DNA of 64,000 nt. It comes from Pseudopyrenochaeta lycopersici. Taxonomy: Eukaryota > Ascomycota > Dothideomycetes > Pleosporales > Pseudopyrenochaetaceae. Below are positions 34,202 to 44,573 of the stretch, one piece after another. Position numbers and translations under genes: made by a program. Location: the NCBI GenBank assembly GCA_003313425.1, contig NHZP01000015.1, positions 744,001 through 808,000 of the forward strand. Reading direction: 5' to 3'. The notes below the pieces were generated by a model that saw only the letters and a program-made list of their open reading frames with translations, did not search any database and was not told the origin of the DNA. Each line of letters starts with the position of its first letter. Positions within the stretch are counted from its first letter, which is position 1.

Positions 34202-35101
34202 ATGACTCTAGAGTCAGTTCCAGACTACTCTGCAGTGGTGTCAGCGACAGGCTTCCTCCGCCCGCGCGCATCGCGATCACTTGACACCTTCCATGAGCAT
34301 ATCATCACATCCCAGCGTGTCCTTGCCCTGCTCGGCGCAGGACTTTCTGCGCCTTCTGGAATTCCCACATATCGAGGAGCAGGTGGCATTTGGCGTACGC
34401 ATGATGTGACCCAACTCGGTACGCCAGCCGGCTTCGAAGAAGATCCGGTCCTCGTTTGGACTTTTGAGCTTGAACAGCTCCGTAAGATCAGAGACGCAAA
34501 TCCAAATGCAGCTCATAGAGCACTGGCAGAGTTTTCGAAGAAGAAAGGCAAGAAATTTCTGGCTCTGACAATGAATATCGATAATTTGAACGAGAGAGCT
34601 GGACATCCAGAGAGTGAACTTCATCATCTGCATGGCTCAATCTCCGATGTCAAATGCACAAAGTGTGCATTTCAGGTGTCTGGTACTGAGGCAGCAGATG
34701 CTATTGGCTCCCTACTTCGGCATGACCCTACCACGCAGCTTCAACAAGAAGATATACCTAGCTGTCCGGATGTGAAGTGCGACGGACTCCTCCGCCCTGG
34801 CATAGTATGGTTTACCGAATCGATACCACAACCCTTGCTCGCTTCAATATCGAAGTGGATCAACGACCCTCCTGACCAATCCAAGACCATTGACACTATG
34901 CTTGTGATCGGAACTAGCGCGTTGGTTTACCCAGCCACGGCATATATCGAAGGCGCTCGTCGCAAAGGTGCACGAGTTGCCGTTGTGGACATCGAGAAAG
35001 AGGATCCAAGTTTGCTTGGTTTGGAGGAGCAGGATTGGTATTTTCAAGGTGATGCTGCTGACTTTGTGCCGGAGCTGCTAAGACCAGTCATTGGGTGCTG
35101 A
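34202..35101 (+). CDS. SIRT5-like sirtuin, NAD-dependent deacylase, with altered QNID motif
   Basis: Single exon, 299 aa, start at ATG 34202. Features in order: NAD-binding GAGLSAPSGIPTYRGAGG (45-61); ALTMNIDNL (121-129), equivalent to the sirtuin TQNID motif; LHHLHGS with His144 as catalytic base; zinc cysteines C152-X2-C155 and C188-X4-C193; and GTSALVYPA for NAD ribose. The GAGGIWR segment is SIRT5-like. However, the Tyr-X2-Arg pair that makes SIRT5 a desuccinylase is absent (VWTFELEQL in that place). The Gln of QNID, normally invariant, is Met124 (codon ATG). Asn125 and Asp127 are kept. Activity may therefore be altered. No presequence is obvious, so location is open. Confidence 0.88.
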   Translation: MTLESVPDYSAVVSATGFLRPRASRSLDTFHEHIITSQRVLALLGAGLSAPSGIPTYRGAGGIWRTHDVTQLGTPAGFEEDPVLVWTFELEQLRKIRDANPNAAHRALAEFSKKKGKKFLALTMNIDNLNERAGHPESELHHLHGSISDVKCTKCAFQVSGTEAADAIGSLLRHDPTTQLQQEDIPSCPDVKCDGLLRPGIVWFTESIPQPLLASISKWINDPPDQSKTIDTMLVIGTSALVYPATAYIEGARRKGARVAVVDIEKEDPSLLGLEEQDWYFQGDAADFVPELLRPVIGC

Positions 35102-35764
35102 TACGGCTGGCGCTTTACAAGTATGATACTCAAGAGATATGCAACGATGCCGTTCACTGGATCGGTCGCTTTGTGAACAAATCATATGTTCTACTTCATA
35201 TTGTGTTGATCTAATTTCTTGTCGTATTATACTATGAGGAATTATAGGAAACTCTACGTTGGCTTGCTTGGCGCATGAGCCGCTGTCCGCAGCTCGCCAT
35301 CTCAAACTCGGGTCCCATAGTCACCTGGAGATTGAATGTCCGACATCAAATTTTGTACCAGACATCCTAGAGCAACCAGAGAGCCTATAACACACCGGAA
35401 ACATAGTACTCTATAGCATTCACATTTCGCCGTAAGTGTGTTTATATCAATTATGTTGAACTGAAGAGCAGTGAACTATCGCTCCCATACTCTGGAAGTC
35501 TTTTACAGGGCTAAATCTCTACTGTCTCTGTATGTCCATTGTCTGCCCGCTCGCGGGCAAGGCTAAAATATGGTTTGATGGGAAGGGGAGAGCGATCAGG
35601 CGGGTTGAAGTTGAGCGTGACAACGAGGGCAGCTCGGTTCGAGGTGCCCCACCGTCGCAGAGCTGCGCCACAATGCTAGTCTAATGATTGGTATTCAGAC
35701 GAACTTGGCATTTATTAGCCTTCTGTTTTCGTGAAAAACATTGATACATCGTCATTTATCTGAT
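35102..35764. other. Intergenic tail-to-tail spacer
   Basis: Between the sirtuin stop and the stop of the GPI-type protein on the other strand. No gene, RNA or repeat seen. Confidence 0.5.
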
Positions 35765-36577
35765 CTACAACACGAAAGCCGCCATAGCCGCTCCAAGACC
35801 CATCACCGCAGGACCGAGCGTTTTCTTTGGAGCAGCAGCGGTGGAAACAACTACTGCACTTCCGGACGGGCCTTGGCTACCGGTAGGCTGTGCATTTGAT
35901 GGAGTCGCGCTTGCTCCAGCCGTTGCGTTCAACTTTTCTTGCCCAGCCGTTATGATGACTGGGTACGTAGCGACATCTTCTCGCGGAAAGGACGAGACAA
36001 TTACTCTACCAGTGAACGTGCTTGGAAATGTGTCGTCATCGCACCAGTCGGCGATGGAAGTTCTTGGCCTAACGGTAAACGCCTGTATGATTGTTTCCGT
36101 ACCAGCTGAGTAGGTACCACGAGCACCGTATGTGTTTGTCCTTGTGAAATACACCGTACTTTCCGGCCCGGGGGATTGAGATTGGCACATTCCAGCAGCA
36201 GCGGCCACCCTTCCGAATGAGGCTGTGCATGATGGATTCGCATCCGTGCTGGTCTGCATCTCGCAGCGCAAGTGGTAGACTTCATCATCGGATCGGGTGT
36301 CGGATTCTGTACGGTGGTTGGCATATTGGCGAGTAGTTGCCGCTTCCCATAAGGTTGGTCCAACCGTCCATGTAAATGTGCCTGAGGCATAATTTATCAT
36401 ATCCGTACCATTGTCGTGGACAAGTGCAAGGGTGGTATGGGTGTTGTTTGCGTTTACAACGGAGCCGTAGAAACCGAGTTTTTCTGTCCCGAAATTGTTT
36501 TTGAGAGCCCAAATTGAAGTAGTGAGTTGAGCGGAAGCCGAAGCTGCGAATAGTGCAATGGTGAGAACCGAATACAT
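35765..36577 (-). CDS. Secreted, probably GPI-anchored, surface protein of unknown function
   Basis: Single exon, 270 aa. MYSVLTIALFAASASAQ is a signal peptide cleaved before LTTSIW. The body (about 18-215) is beta-rich with Cys pairs (LRCEMQTSTDANPSC, MCQSQ, DWCDDDTF) and N-glycosylation sites. A Ser/Ala/Pro-rich stalk follows (GASATPSNAQPTGSQGPSG). The C-terminus is a hydrophobic tail (LGPAVMGLGAAMAAFVL) directly at the stop, the pattern of a GPI signal. Many ascomycetes carry similar 250-300 aa proteins with no assigned role. Function unknown; localisation to the plasma membrane or wall is inferred from the two end signals. Confidence 0.75.
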   Translation of the reverse strand: MYSVLTIALFAASASAQLTTSIWALKNNFGTEKLGFYGSVVNANNTHTTLALVHDNGTDMINYASGTFTWTVGPTLWEAATTRQYANHRTESDTRSDDEVYHLRCEMQTSTDANPSCTASFGRVAAAAGMCQSQSPGPESTVYFTRTNTYGARGTYSAGTETIIQAFTVRPRTSIADWCDDDTFPSTFTGRVIVSSFPREDVATYPVIITAGQEKLNATAGASATPSNAQPTGSQGPSGSAVVVSTAAAPKKTLGPAVMGLGAAMAAFVL

Positions 36578-37761
36578 ATCAGTAGTAGGATCGTTCTCGC
36601 GAAGATGGATAGATGAAGGGAGATAATTTGGAGATTACTTGAAAACGCGACCTAGTCGAGCTCTTTTAAGGATGCACATCTTGATTGTATCGCGGCATTG
36701 TTTTCCCGTCGTGGCGCAGCGCTCGTTGGTGGCAGAGTCATTAGCCATCTTTGACTAGTGTAGTACTCCATTTCGTAGAGCAAGCGGAGGAGAACAATAA
36801 GGCGCCCTACTGCCCAGACTAGACGCCTTGGCTGGAGGATTGCTCGCATTAAATCCCTGGAGTTGAAAAGCTCCTACGGCTTACGTAAAGTCACTTAGCC
36901 TAAATTAGCGAAAACCTCAACCTGTCTCAATAGGCGTGGATCATCTCCATGTACCAAGAATTAGAGGTAACAGGTAGCTGCGAAATTCATGCAAGATTAC
37001 GAAGGGACTAATAGTATTCTCCTAAGTATCTGCTTTCGTTTCTTTCGAGCATGGCTCTCCAAGTCAACTCGACCATTGATCCACACCACAGGAACTGGAA
37101 AGGTATTCCTCTCGCAAATAGCGCAATCCAATCTGGCATCAAACTTCGACAAACCGACCAAATTTCTTCTTCTACCTATTCAAGTGAACAAAACCATGTT
37201 CGACCATGTCAATTAGACTTCATTAGGAAGAATTTCGTTGCTCGGAAGAAGCCTGTGGTGCAGTGGAACGATCAGCACAATGCTTGGAGCAGGTAAACAC
37301 TGATGACATCAAGTGGACTTACGAGGGATACATTCCTCTTCATCCGGGACTAGACGTAATTCTATCGCTCATGAAAATCTTGAAGGCACAGAAAAGTCCA
37401 TTGAGAGACATGTTCCGACTGGTGGAAAGCTTGCAGGTCCGGCAGCGAACAAAGGGAAACATCTGCTGTGGCTTAGCTTGTGACTATGATTGATTTTCAC
37501 AGCTCAGATCTCGCGAAACTACGTCGATATTGCGGGGTTCTTGATGGTCATCCCAAGCGCAGGGTGCATTGCAGGTCACGCCACATATCGGTCGTTCCCC
37601 GTTTTCAGCCGACGTCACCCCAGACAGCATTTCTATCGTCACGAGAGCGTGTTCAGATGAAGTTTCAATGAAGCAGAAATAATATATGAACGGTCCATCG
37701 CGCAGTTGAATCTCGCCACAGTTTACTAATATTCTTTCCATTTGCGACCACTATTTCAATC
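36578..37761. other. Intergenic with an unresolved open frame
   Basis: A plus-strand frame 37051-37296 (starting at ATG, MALQVNSTIDPHHRNWKG) is followed in another phase by 37263-37493 (VNTDDIKWTYEGYIPLHPG). The two look like parts of one protein, but no intron with matching phase joins them, so a frameshifted gene or chance are both possible. The first 400 bases hold the promoter of the GPI-type gene. Confidence 0.35.
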
Positions 37762-38184
37762 ATGACAGAACAGACCGCATCGACCAGTACTCTTCGCGAC
37801 GAATGGAATATCTACGAACGTTCGGTAGTTAAAATACTTGACGAAATTGCTCATCTGAATGTCGAGATTGAACGCGCCCAGGTCCGCGTCAATGCTGAAG
37901 AGCAGGCCATTGTCAAAAACCCGTTTCGAACTACCGACAAAGCTGAGGACAAAAACCATATACTGCATGCGGCCCGAAAGATATCTGCTCGAGCACAAAG
38001 ACGTCTGGTTAGGCTACAGAAGAAGATAGAAGACTGGGATCGGAATGAGAGCTCACCAACGATTGAATTGCTAGAGATGCACGAGAGGTCACTTATGGAT
38101 ATCCTGAAAGAGATCAAGACTAGCCTTGACGACGAGATGCTGGAAGTGGAAAAAATAATCAATGCGGAGAAAACTAGGGCATGA
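37762..38184 (+). CDS. Small hypothetical helical protein
   Basis: Single exon, 140 aa, start at a true ATG (MTEQTASTSTLRDEWNIYER). Almost the whole chain is predicted helical by eye, with heptad-like hydrophobic spacing in VVKILDEIAHLNVEIERAQV and RRLVRLQKKIEDW, then LMDILKEIKTSLDDEMLEVE. No signal peptide or membrane segment. It is probably a coiled-coil protein; I do not recognise the family. Its balanced composition and complete frame favour a real gene, but support from a homologue is lacking. Confidence 0.5.
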   Translation: MTEQTASTSTLRDEWNIYERSVVKILDEIAHLNVEIERAQVRVNAEEQAIVKNPFRTTDKAEDKNHILHAARKISARAQRRLVRLQKKIEDWDRNESSPTIELLEMHERSLMDILKEIKTSLDDEMLEVEKIINAEKTRA

Positions 38185-39412
38185 TTGTTTTCGTACGTTG
38201 AGAACCATGATCCATATTTGGAGTTACCTAGCTCACACAAGTAAAAGGTGAATCAAATTGCAAGCATAAAAGCGAAGTCCCATAAAGTCACTTTTTTCGA
38301 TCTCCCGAAGGTATCTGCACCATTAGCATGGCCCTTTTGTTTCATGAAATTTTGCCTTCTCAGGGGCACCCAGCGTCGGACTCCGAGTTGCTCATCCACA
38401 CATACAAGCACAGAGGACCACTGCCGTGAGTCCTGTTGAACCAGCATATGGTATCAGCTCCTATCCACCGGAGTTATGTATTTATCTACTGATAATCGTC
38501 TTTTGGCTGAGATTATGTCGCGTTCCCGTCTAGTTATCAACGATCTATACCTAAGATTGAATCAGCGGCATTGTTAATATACTTGACATTCCTCAGGTCC
38601 TCTCAACCGTTTGCACATGCGTATGATAACCATCCAGGACATTTTAGATACCCCAGCTCTGGTCAGTAGCTTCTTCAGCATGTTTATCGCCCGTCCGACA
38701 GAGGTCGCATGAATGAGGCTATTTATCAAAGTCATGATTTTGCTATGCGCTTTTACGCACACGCATCTCATCTACCCAGCCTCCGCCTATGAGCAACGAA
38801 TTGTCTGATCTCCAACCGATTCGAGCGGCCACAAGCAAACGTACGGACAGACTTGGTGCTTTATGAATCTGCAGACCTGAAAGAAGTGGCAATTTGCCAT
38901 CTCAGAATATCTGATGTCGGCATCAAGCTACGAATCAAAGTGCTTGATTAGGAGTATGTTATAGCATACATCGAAACTGAGCGAGCTCATTCCCCAAAAC
39001 ACAAGTACTCCTCGGATATAACAGATGAGGGAAGAGCTGAAAGATGTTCCAGTAAAAAATTGTCAGCCAGGATCTTTTCCCCAGGCAAGAGAAGTTGCCA
39101 AGAAGGCAGTGAAGCTGTGGAACAAGGTGAACTCATACTAGATATAGGGCAGCCTGTTGCTAATGAGCCTCACAGAATCGATAATTTTGACTCTTCAACA
39201 GGCCAGTTCATACAAAAGATCGATTTAGTTACGTAGATAGTGTTACCTTTCTAGAAAAAAGGAAGATTAGAGACCTCAAAACTAGATTTTCTGTGAAGAG
39301 GATGTTGGTTGTGCTTAGAGAGGTGAGAAGTGTACGAAGGGGTGAAAGTGGAGAATAAGATTGCCTAAATTAGAGAGGATAGAGCGGTATTATACGGTGA
39401 CGTGTGACTCAA
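38185..39412. other. Intergenic, no gene seen
   Basis: 1.2 kb with only frames under 70 codons and no motif. Confidence 0.5.
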
Positions 39413-40018
39413 ATGTCACATCCATCCTTTACAATCTCCGCGGACGTTTGCCGTGTCACTACTGTGCCAGCGCATATCAACGTACGTGGTGAAGTCGCAA
39501 GCAGGCGTGACAATCATGTTCCCATTCTCACTGTGTCATTGCCTAGAGCATTATCATGTACACCTGCACCAGACTCAGTTAGGAGCATGGCAAAATTTCG
39601 TCATCGTTTGGCGTTCTCTCTAAATAGCAAGCCAGCAGATTCCCAGGGCGTAATGCAAACCGACAGCGTCAGCCTCTTTGTAGTCGCTTCAGAATCTGAC
39701 ATGTGCATGAGCCGCGCAGAACGGCACGAGCGCAAAGACCAGACAGCGGCAACAGGCAAGACACATGGGAAGAGCAAGTTACCATGGCCTACATCCTGGG
39801 CAATGAAGCTGTTTGGCGGACGTGAAGATATGAGTCCTGACAGTGAGCCTTTACGACCAATTGCAGGAAGCGACAAGGGTCGAGCTGAGAAGGGAAGAGC
39901 CCAGAGGCTAGATAGACGAAGAGAAGAGTGTGTGTCCGTTGGCAACCCATCAAAGTCAGAGCCAGTGTACACAGCGAGGTATATTGCCCATGTGGAATCG
40001 CGGCGGCTGCGAGAGTGA
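39413..40018 (+). CDS. Hypothetical protein (uncertain)
   Basis: A 201-codon frame from ATG 39413 (MSHPSFTISADVCRVTTVPA). The N-terminal half has no recognisable motif. The C-terminal half is basic and polar (RKDQTAATGKTHGKSKLPWP, DKGRAEKGRAQRLDRRREE), as in disordered nuclear or cytosolic proteins. A minus-strand frame overlaps 39601-39972, and only one can be real. No splice signals or family resemblance help. Kept because of its length in a region otherwise poor in long frames. Confidence 0.33.
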   Translation: MSHPSFTISADVCRVTTVPAHINVRGEVASRRDNHVPILTVSLPRALSCTPAPDSVRSMAKFRHRLAFSLNSKPADSQGVMQTDSVSLFVVASESDMCMSRAERHERKDQTAATGKTHGKSKLPWPTSWAMKLFGGREDMSPDSEPLRPIAGSDKGRAEKGRAQRLDRRREECVSVGNPSKSEPVYTARYIAHVESRRLRE

Positions 40019-40348
40019 GAGGTGGTGAGAACCTGGGTTTGATGGTCCAGAATGATACCAGGTTATTCCGAAGAGTGTGATACAGAAGGATCAGCGAGCT
40101 TCCTTGATTGGGCTGTGGAATTATTTTGTAGTGCTTTTGAATGCACTCTCCACTCTGATATATTTCTACACCCGCCGATGCTCTGAGCGAGCTGTATGTG
40201 CATGTTTGTTGCATTCGCCGATATTTTGAAGGCATCCTGGGTATATCTTGTTGTCGTAAAAGCCAACATATGGTGGTCCAAGTTCAGCAACTGCATCTTC
40301 CTTGGAACTTTTCCGCATTGTGGTAGGCACGCTAACAATGCCTGCTGA
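40019..40348. other. Intergenic, 3' flank of med21
   Basis: No gene seen; should contain the med21 3' UTR. Confidence 0.5.
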
Positions 40349-40897
40349 TCATGACACTCGACGCATCCTCCCAACACCCATAATCTTTTCTTCCACTAGC
40401 TTTAGCAAAGTTTCCTTCTCTTTGACCGCCTGCAATCTCTCGCCCTCCAGATCTTCTAATTCCCTTTCGAGCTCTTTCATTCGCTCCACCTGCTCTTTCT
40501 CGCTTGAATTGAGTCCTGGCAAAGTCGCTATGAGCTTTTCTATCTGTCCATGTTTTTCGGTGATATCTATGGCCATCTGCTTGATATCTGCTCGAAAGTG
40601 TTCTGGCGAAGGTGGCGCGGGTGCATTACTAGGGGCAGCCTGTGAGGGCTGGGAGGGGTTTGTCGAGGTTTGTGTGTTCTCGGCGGCGTTTCTTGCTTCC
40701 ATTTCGGCGAAGGAGTCCAGTCGCTGTTGGCCTGGTGGGACGCTTGGTGGGGCATTGTTTCGTATATATAGAAGATCATTGGTCATCATTTGTAGGAGCT
40801 GGCATTGTCAGTACGTCGAATGATCATGAGTGGTGGTAAAATCGGGGAGATGTACATTGTCAAGGGCATCTTGGATTTGGGTAAGTTTATCGCCCAT
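40349..40897 (-). CDS. MED21: Mediator complex subunit 21 (Srb7)
   Basis: Two exons, 40897-40856 and 40798-40349, with a 57-bp intron (GTACATC...TGCCAG), give 163 aa. The 14-codon first exon reads MGDKLTQIQDALDN and joins LLQMMTNDLLYIRNNAPPSV, the conserved Med21 N-terminus. A Pro/Ala/Ser linker follows (NTQTSTNPSQPSQAAPSNAP), and the C-terminal half is a long coiled coil (AIDITEKHGQIEKLIATLPG, then SEKEQVERMKELERELEDLE). In yeast Med21 pairs with Med7 in the middle module of Mediator, linking activators to RNA polymerase II in the nucleus. Without the first exon the gene would appear to start at the internal MMTND. It is divergent from the rrg7 homologue, with 306 bp between the start codons. 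Confidence 0.92.
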
Positions 40898-41203
40898 TGT
40901 GAGACGTGCGTTGTCTCTATTGGTGTTATAGGTCTTAAAGAATGTGTTATTCAAGCAGTCGCGGGTGTGCTATCCAAGTGGGTGTTGAGTATTGTAAAGG
41001 TGGTGAGAGAGTTCCGAGGTGGAGTACAATGGCCCGCGCGCCGTAGGGCAGAGCTAGCCTGGCGCGTCGTCCCGAGATATACGCGAAGTCTCACCTGTTC
41101 CCTTCTCCACCCTCCCCACGTCGATGCATTGCGCTCCTTTCATTGTCTTTTATTCCAGTGTAAATATGTTGCAGCGTCCTCTTTTGGCCAGTTTACTCCC
41201 GTG
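40898..41203. promoter_or_regulatory. Short bidirectional promoter, med21 / rrg7
   Basis: 306 bp separate the two ATGs, so both promoters overlap. The open frame of rrg7 runs upstream through this segment to 40805, but only by chance: it overlaps med21 exon 1 and contains no mitochondrial-type leader. Confidence 0.6.
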
Positions 41204-42313
41204 ATGCGACCCTCCCTCCGCCCACCATGGCTCAAACAATCATCGCTCCTTCCATGGCTACCCCGAGCTACTCCACAAACACTCGTCCCACGTCGCATCG
41301 CAACAACATCTGCTACGAACCCGGCGCCTGTGGACATTCCCAAGCTCATAATTACGCCTGGTTCGGTACATCACAACTCCCTGCCTTCATTCCTTGAGTA
41401 TGCGAAGCGAATGAAGCTATCACCGGACAAGACCTACTATGTTGGCACGCACTACGAATATACAACGGCATTGGCGCTCATGCGTCTTGGCTTCTCACTC
41501 CTTCGAGTAGGTCGAAAGCAAGACGCTGGTATCGATCTTATCGGGCACTGGGTTCTAGCACCCTTACGTGAACCATTACCGGTCATCATACAATGCAAGG
41601 CGCGCAAGATCTCGGTCAACCCGTCCCATGTCCGCGAGATGGAGGGCTCATTCCAAGGCATACCTGCGGATTGGAAAAATAAGGATGTACTGGGACTACT
41701 GGTCACAACAAAGAAGGCAACCAAAGGGGTATTGGAAGCGCTGGGGCAGAGCCGATGGCCCATGGGCTTCGTCCTGGTTTCAAGAGAAGGAACGGTCGAA
41801 CAATTTTTATGGAATCGTGCAGCATCAGAAAGAGGACTGGAAGGTGTAGGCGTGACAGTGAGGCATACACCGCGGTCTCTCCTGACCGAGCCTAAAATGG
41901 AGCAAACAGAAGAAGAGAATCTATCGAGAAAATCGACAAAGCGGCTCGCCAAGTTCGGGAACACCGGTACTAAGAAAGAAATTCAGCTAACATGGATGGG
42001 ATCCCCGATCTTCCCAGACAGAGAGAATCTCGACCAGGGGACCGTAAAACTTATGAGTGTCGTATCAGCGGGTGAAGATGTCGGCAATTCCACTCGTAAA
42101 CCAAAAAGTTCAGCAATCCTAGACAAAAGATCTGCTATTGTTCACGTGCCTGGGCAGCGAGGACGACCAAAGGGCTCCAGAACATTGCAATCTGCAAAGG
42201 CGCCCTTTCCTCGAGGCGGTCAAATCCCTAAGCAACGCTCTGGAAAAGTCGAAACGCGTGGGCGACCAAAGGGGTCAAAGAACAAGCCCAAAATCCCCGT
42301 AGACACCGGATGA
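41204..42313 (+). CDS. RRG7: Rrg7-like mitochondrial protein (DUF2034, PD-(D/E)XK nuclease fold) with two AT-hooks
   Basis: Single exon, 369 aa from ATG 41204. The N-terminus MRPSLRPPWLKQSSLLPWLP... is basic and free of acids, a mitochondrial presequence. The core shows THYEY (Glu85), LGFSLLRVGRKQDAGIDLIG (Asp111) and VIIQCKA (Gln130, Lys132), the E...D...QxK pattern of Mrr/Holliday-resolvase-like restriction-endonuclease folds. In yeast RRG7 is required for respiratory growth, so a role with mitochondrial DNA is plausible though not proven. The C-terminal extension carries two AT-hook-like motifs, QRGRPKGSR (318-326) and TRGRPKGSKNKPK (351-363). These bind AT-rich minor groove in other proteins and strengthen a DNA-related role (inference). 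Divergent from med21. Confidence 0.88.
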   Translation: MRPSLRPPWLKQSSLLPWLPRATPQTLVPRRIATTSATNPAPVDIPKLIITPGSVHHNSLPSFLEYAKRMKLSPDKTYYVGTHYEYTTALALMRLGFSLLRVGRKQDAGIDLIGHWVLAPLREPLPVIIQCKARKISVNPSHVREMEGSFQGIPADWKNKDVLGLLVTTKKATKGVLEALGQSRWPMGFVLVSREGTVEQFLWNRAASERGLEGVGVTVRHTPRSLLTEPKMEQTEEENLSRKSTKRLAKFGNTGTKKEIQLTWMGSPIFPDRENLDQGTVKLMSVVSAGEDVGNSTRKPKSSAILDKRSAIVHVPGQRGRPKGSRTLQSAKAPFPRGGQIPKQRSGKVETRGRPKGSKNKPKIPVDTG

Positions 42314-42961
42314 AAGCTTCTGTCAACATATCTTCCACAAAATTGACAAAGCGCATGAAAGATTAAGTAACAGCAAGATGTCGTCATCGAGCAGACCGAA
42401 TAATCTTGACTCCGCTCAGTCTTTCTGTAGCTAAATAAGAGGCCATGGCGGTGGGGCGACGGGCATGTTGTGTCCGCATCACGCCTACTTGCTCAGACTA
42501 TAGATGAAGCAGGTCCCGTGAAGCCAGGGCGAAGGTTGATCCTCAATAGGACTGGACAGATGAGAGGCGACTTGAATGCGTGCATTGGCGTGACCGGAAA
42601 ACCGAAAGCGGATTGTGAGGTATGAAGGAGTGAAGAGGAGGGGATTGAATTATACCCCTGATAGTGCAGCCAGATTTTTACAAATGTTCGAGCGAACTCA
42701 AATATGATACCATTTCCAAAGCCATTTAGAGTTGCCTCATCACTGTACTGTTTTCACGCACGATGCACCAATGGAGGGTATCACTAATGGGATATGCATG
42801 CGTTGAAGTTGTATATGCTGTCTCATCGATCACACCTCCCAACCCAGCTCAATAGCTATAACAATGACAAAGTGAATGCAGCTCGTAATAATACACCAAA
42901 CAGACTCTGAGTTACTCAAGATCATCCGATCTGGAACCTCCCTCGTCTATAGTCAGGACCG
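42314..42961. other. Intergenic tail-to-tail spacer
   Basis: 3' flanks of the rrg7 and tms1 homologues. No gene, RNA or repeat seen. Confidence 0.5.
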
Positions 42962-44573
42962 CTAATAGTCGAACCTCTCTGGCAAAACAAGCGGTGCAAC
43001 TAAGCTCCATGTGTAGATGCCATAGCAAACCCAGGCACTGATAATCTTCGCCCAACTAGCCCAGTACGTCCTGCCGACCGGGACAAAACTGCCCGCTACA
43101 TCCTTCTCGTCGAAATTGGTGGTAAGAAGAGTGGCGACCCATGTTGTGCTGAGGAAGAAAATGATATGGAAAAGAGAATAGTTGTACTGTGTCGCGTTCC
43201 TCTCATCATCGCGAGGATTCTTCTTATTGGAAGGCTCGTCATCGTCATCGTCGCTGTCACTGTCATCTAGTGCCGAGGCGGGAAGCGAGCCAGACTCAAC
43301 AGCTGCCTTGAGAGCAGCTTGGCGCATATCCCTGCGCGATTCGGGCTGCTGCGTGACGAGGCCGTGCTCATAGTCTTCAGTCCCGACTTGTGCGTAACCA
43401 TTCCCGTGAGGATTGCCTTGAGAGCCAAGAGCAAGACCGTAGGTCGCGGCACGAGTCGTGGTATATGCGACAGTGACAAAGGTAACAATTGCGCCAATGA
43501 TGATGGTAGCTTTGCGGGTGCCGCGGGCGCGGACGAGTGGGTTACATTGGTGGTCATCGGGCTCCATGCCTACGGCGGACATGGTGAGGTAGGTGCAGTA
43601 AATTGCAACAATCGCAGACTGGGCAAGGCCAGCGCGAGGGTTCACACTTTGGACAGCGGGATGAATGGAGACGACCGACGATGCCAGTAGCAAAAGCAGG
43701 TTGATCTAACTATGATTAGCGGAGCTATGCGCGTAGGTTGCCTCGGGATACCTACAGTAATGGCTGCTTGGTTCATGCCACACCCGCTCCTGGCGAAGTA
43801 AATGTACATGACGATAGTCATCGCGAACGAAGCCAGGTACATGAACAGCGCTGAACCAACGAGAAGGCCAGTCCAGACTCTCGATTCGGTGACCTCAATC
43901 TTCTCCTGGCAGTACTCGGCCCAGTTGTGCGCCAAGTCCACCAATAGAATGAGTCCAATGAGCAAGAACAAGCAGGCGCCGATCATAGCGAAATAGTTGC
44001 CCCAGACGATGAAGAACGAGTTTGGAATGAAGAAGGTCAGGACAACCATCAATATCCAGCCAATAACCTTGGGCCCCCAGAATCCGTTCTGGATGGGTGC
44101 GCGGCCGTCTTTCGAGGACCGTACTCCAATGAGCATAAGCGCCATGAGGACATGGAAGAAGCCAAGGGCGAAGTTGATCCGTTGTACGGCGACATATCCG
44201 TAGCACTGTTCACCGTGGCATTTGATGTCGACGTAATCAAGAGTTAGATGCGACAGCTTCTTCATAGCCCAGTCCGTGAGCATGATCCATGACACGATCG
44301 AGTTGATGAGGAGGATGAGCGCGTAGGCGATACGGGTCGCAATACTGCAAAACGATCAGTATGCGCTATACCACTGCACATATGAGAGCCCACCTGTTCC
44401 CACACTTCCCGCCGCAAGAACTAAACACAGCACTGCAAGTCGCCGCTCCACAGCAGGAGGCGGCAACACTCCAGACCTAGGCGTGTTAGCGGCGCGCGGG
44501 CGCGATGAGGGACAAAACATACTGTGCTCATAGCGGGCAAGGCCATGAACGGAAGCGATAGTAATGCGCCCAT
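42962..44573 (-). CDS. TMS1: TMS1 / SERINC-family membrane protein
   Basis: Four exons: 44573-44523, 44476-44394, 44344-43756 and 43705-42962 (introns 46, 49 and 50 bp), giving 488 aa. It starts MGALLSLPFMALPAMSTVWS and carries the Cys-rich SCCGAATCSAVFSSCGGKCG and the joined motif NSIATRIAYALILLINSIVS, all typical of SERINC proteins. About ten hydrophobic helices follow; the third splice gives NQAAIT|INLLLLL. A cytosolic loop near residue 400 holds a short acidic run (DDSDSDDDDDEPSNKK), and the chain ends PLVLPERFDY. Yeast Tms1 is vacuolar; animal SERINCs were linked to serine incorporation into lipids and act as scramblases, so the precise role here is open. It is divergent from the MFS gene. 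Confidence 0.92.

Noticed and set aside
40805..41203. N-terminal extension of rrg7 to 40805
   Set aside because: It overlaps med21 exon 1 on the other strand, begins with a non-ATG codon and would bury the mitochondrial presequence that starts at ATG 41204.
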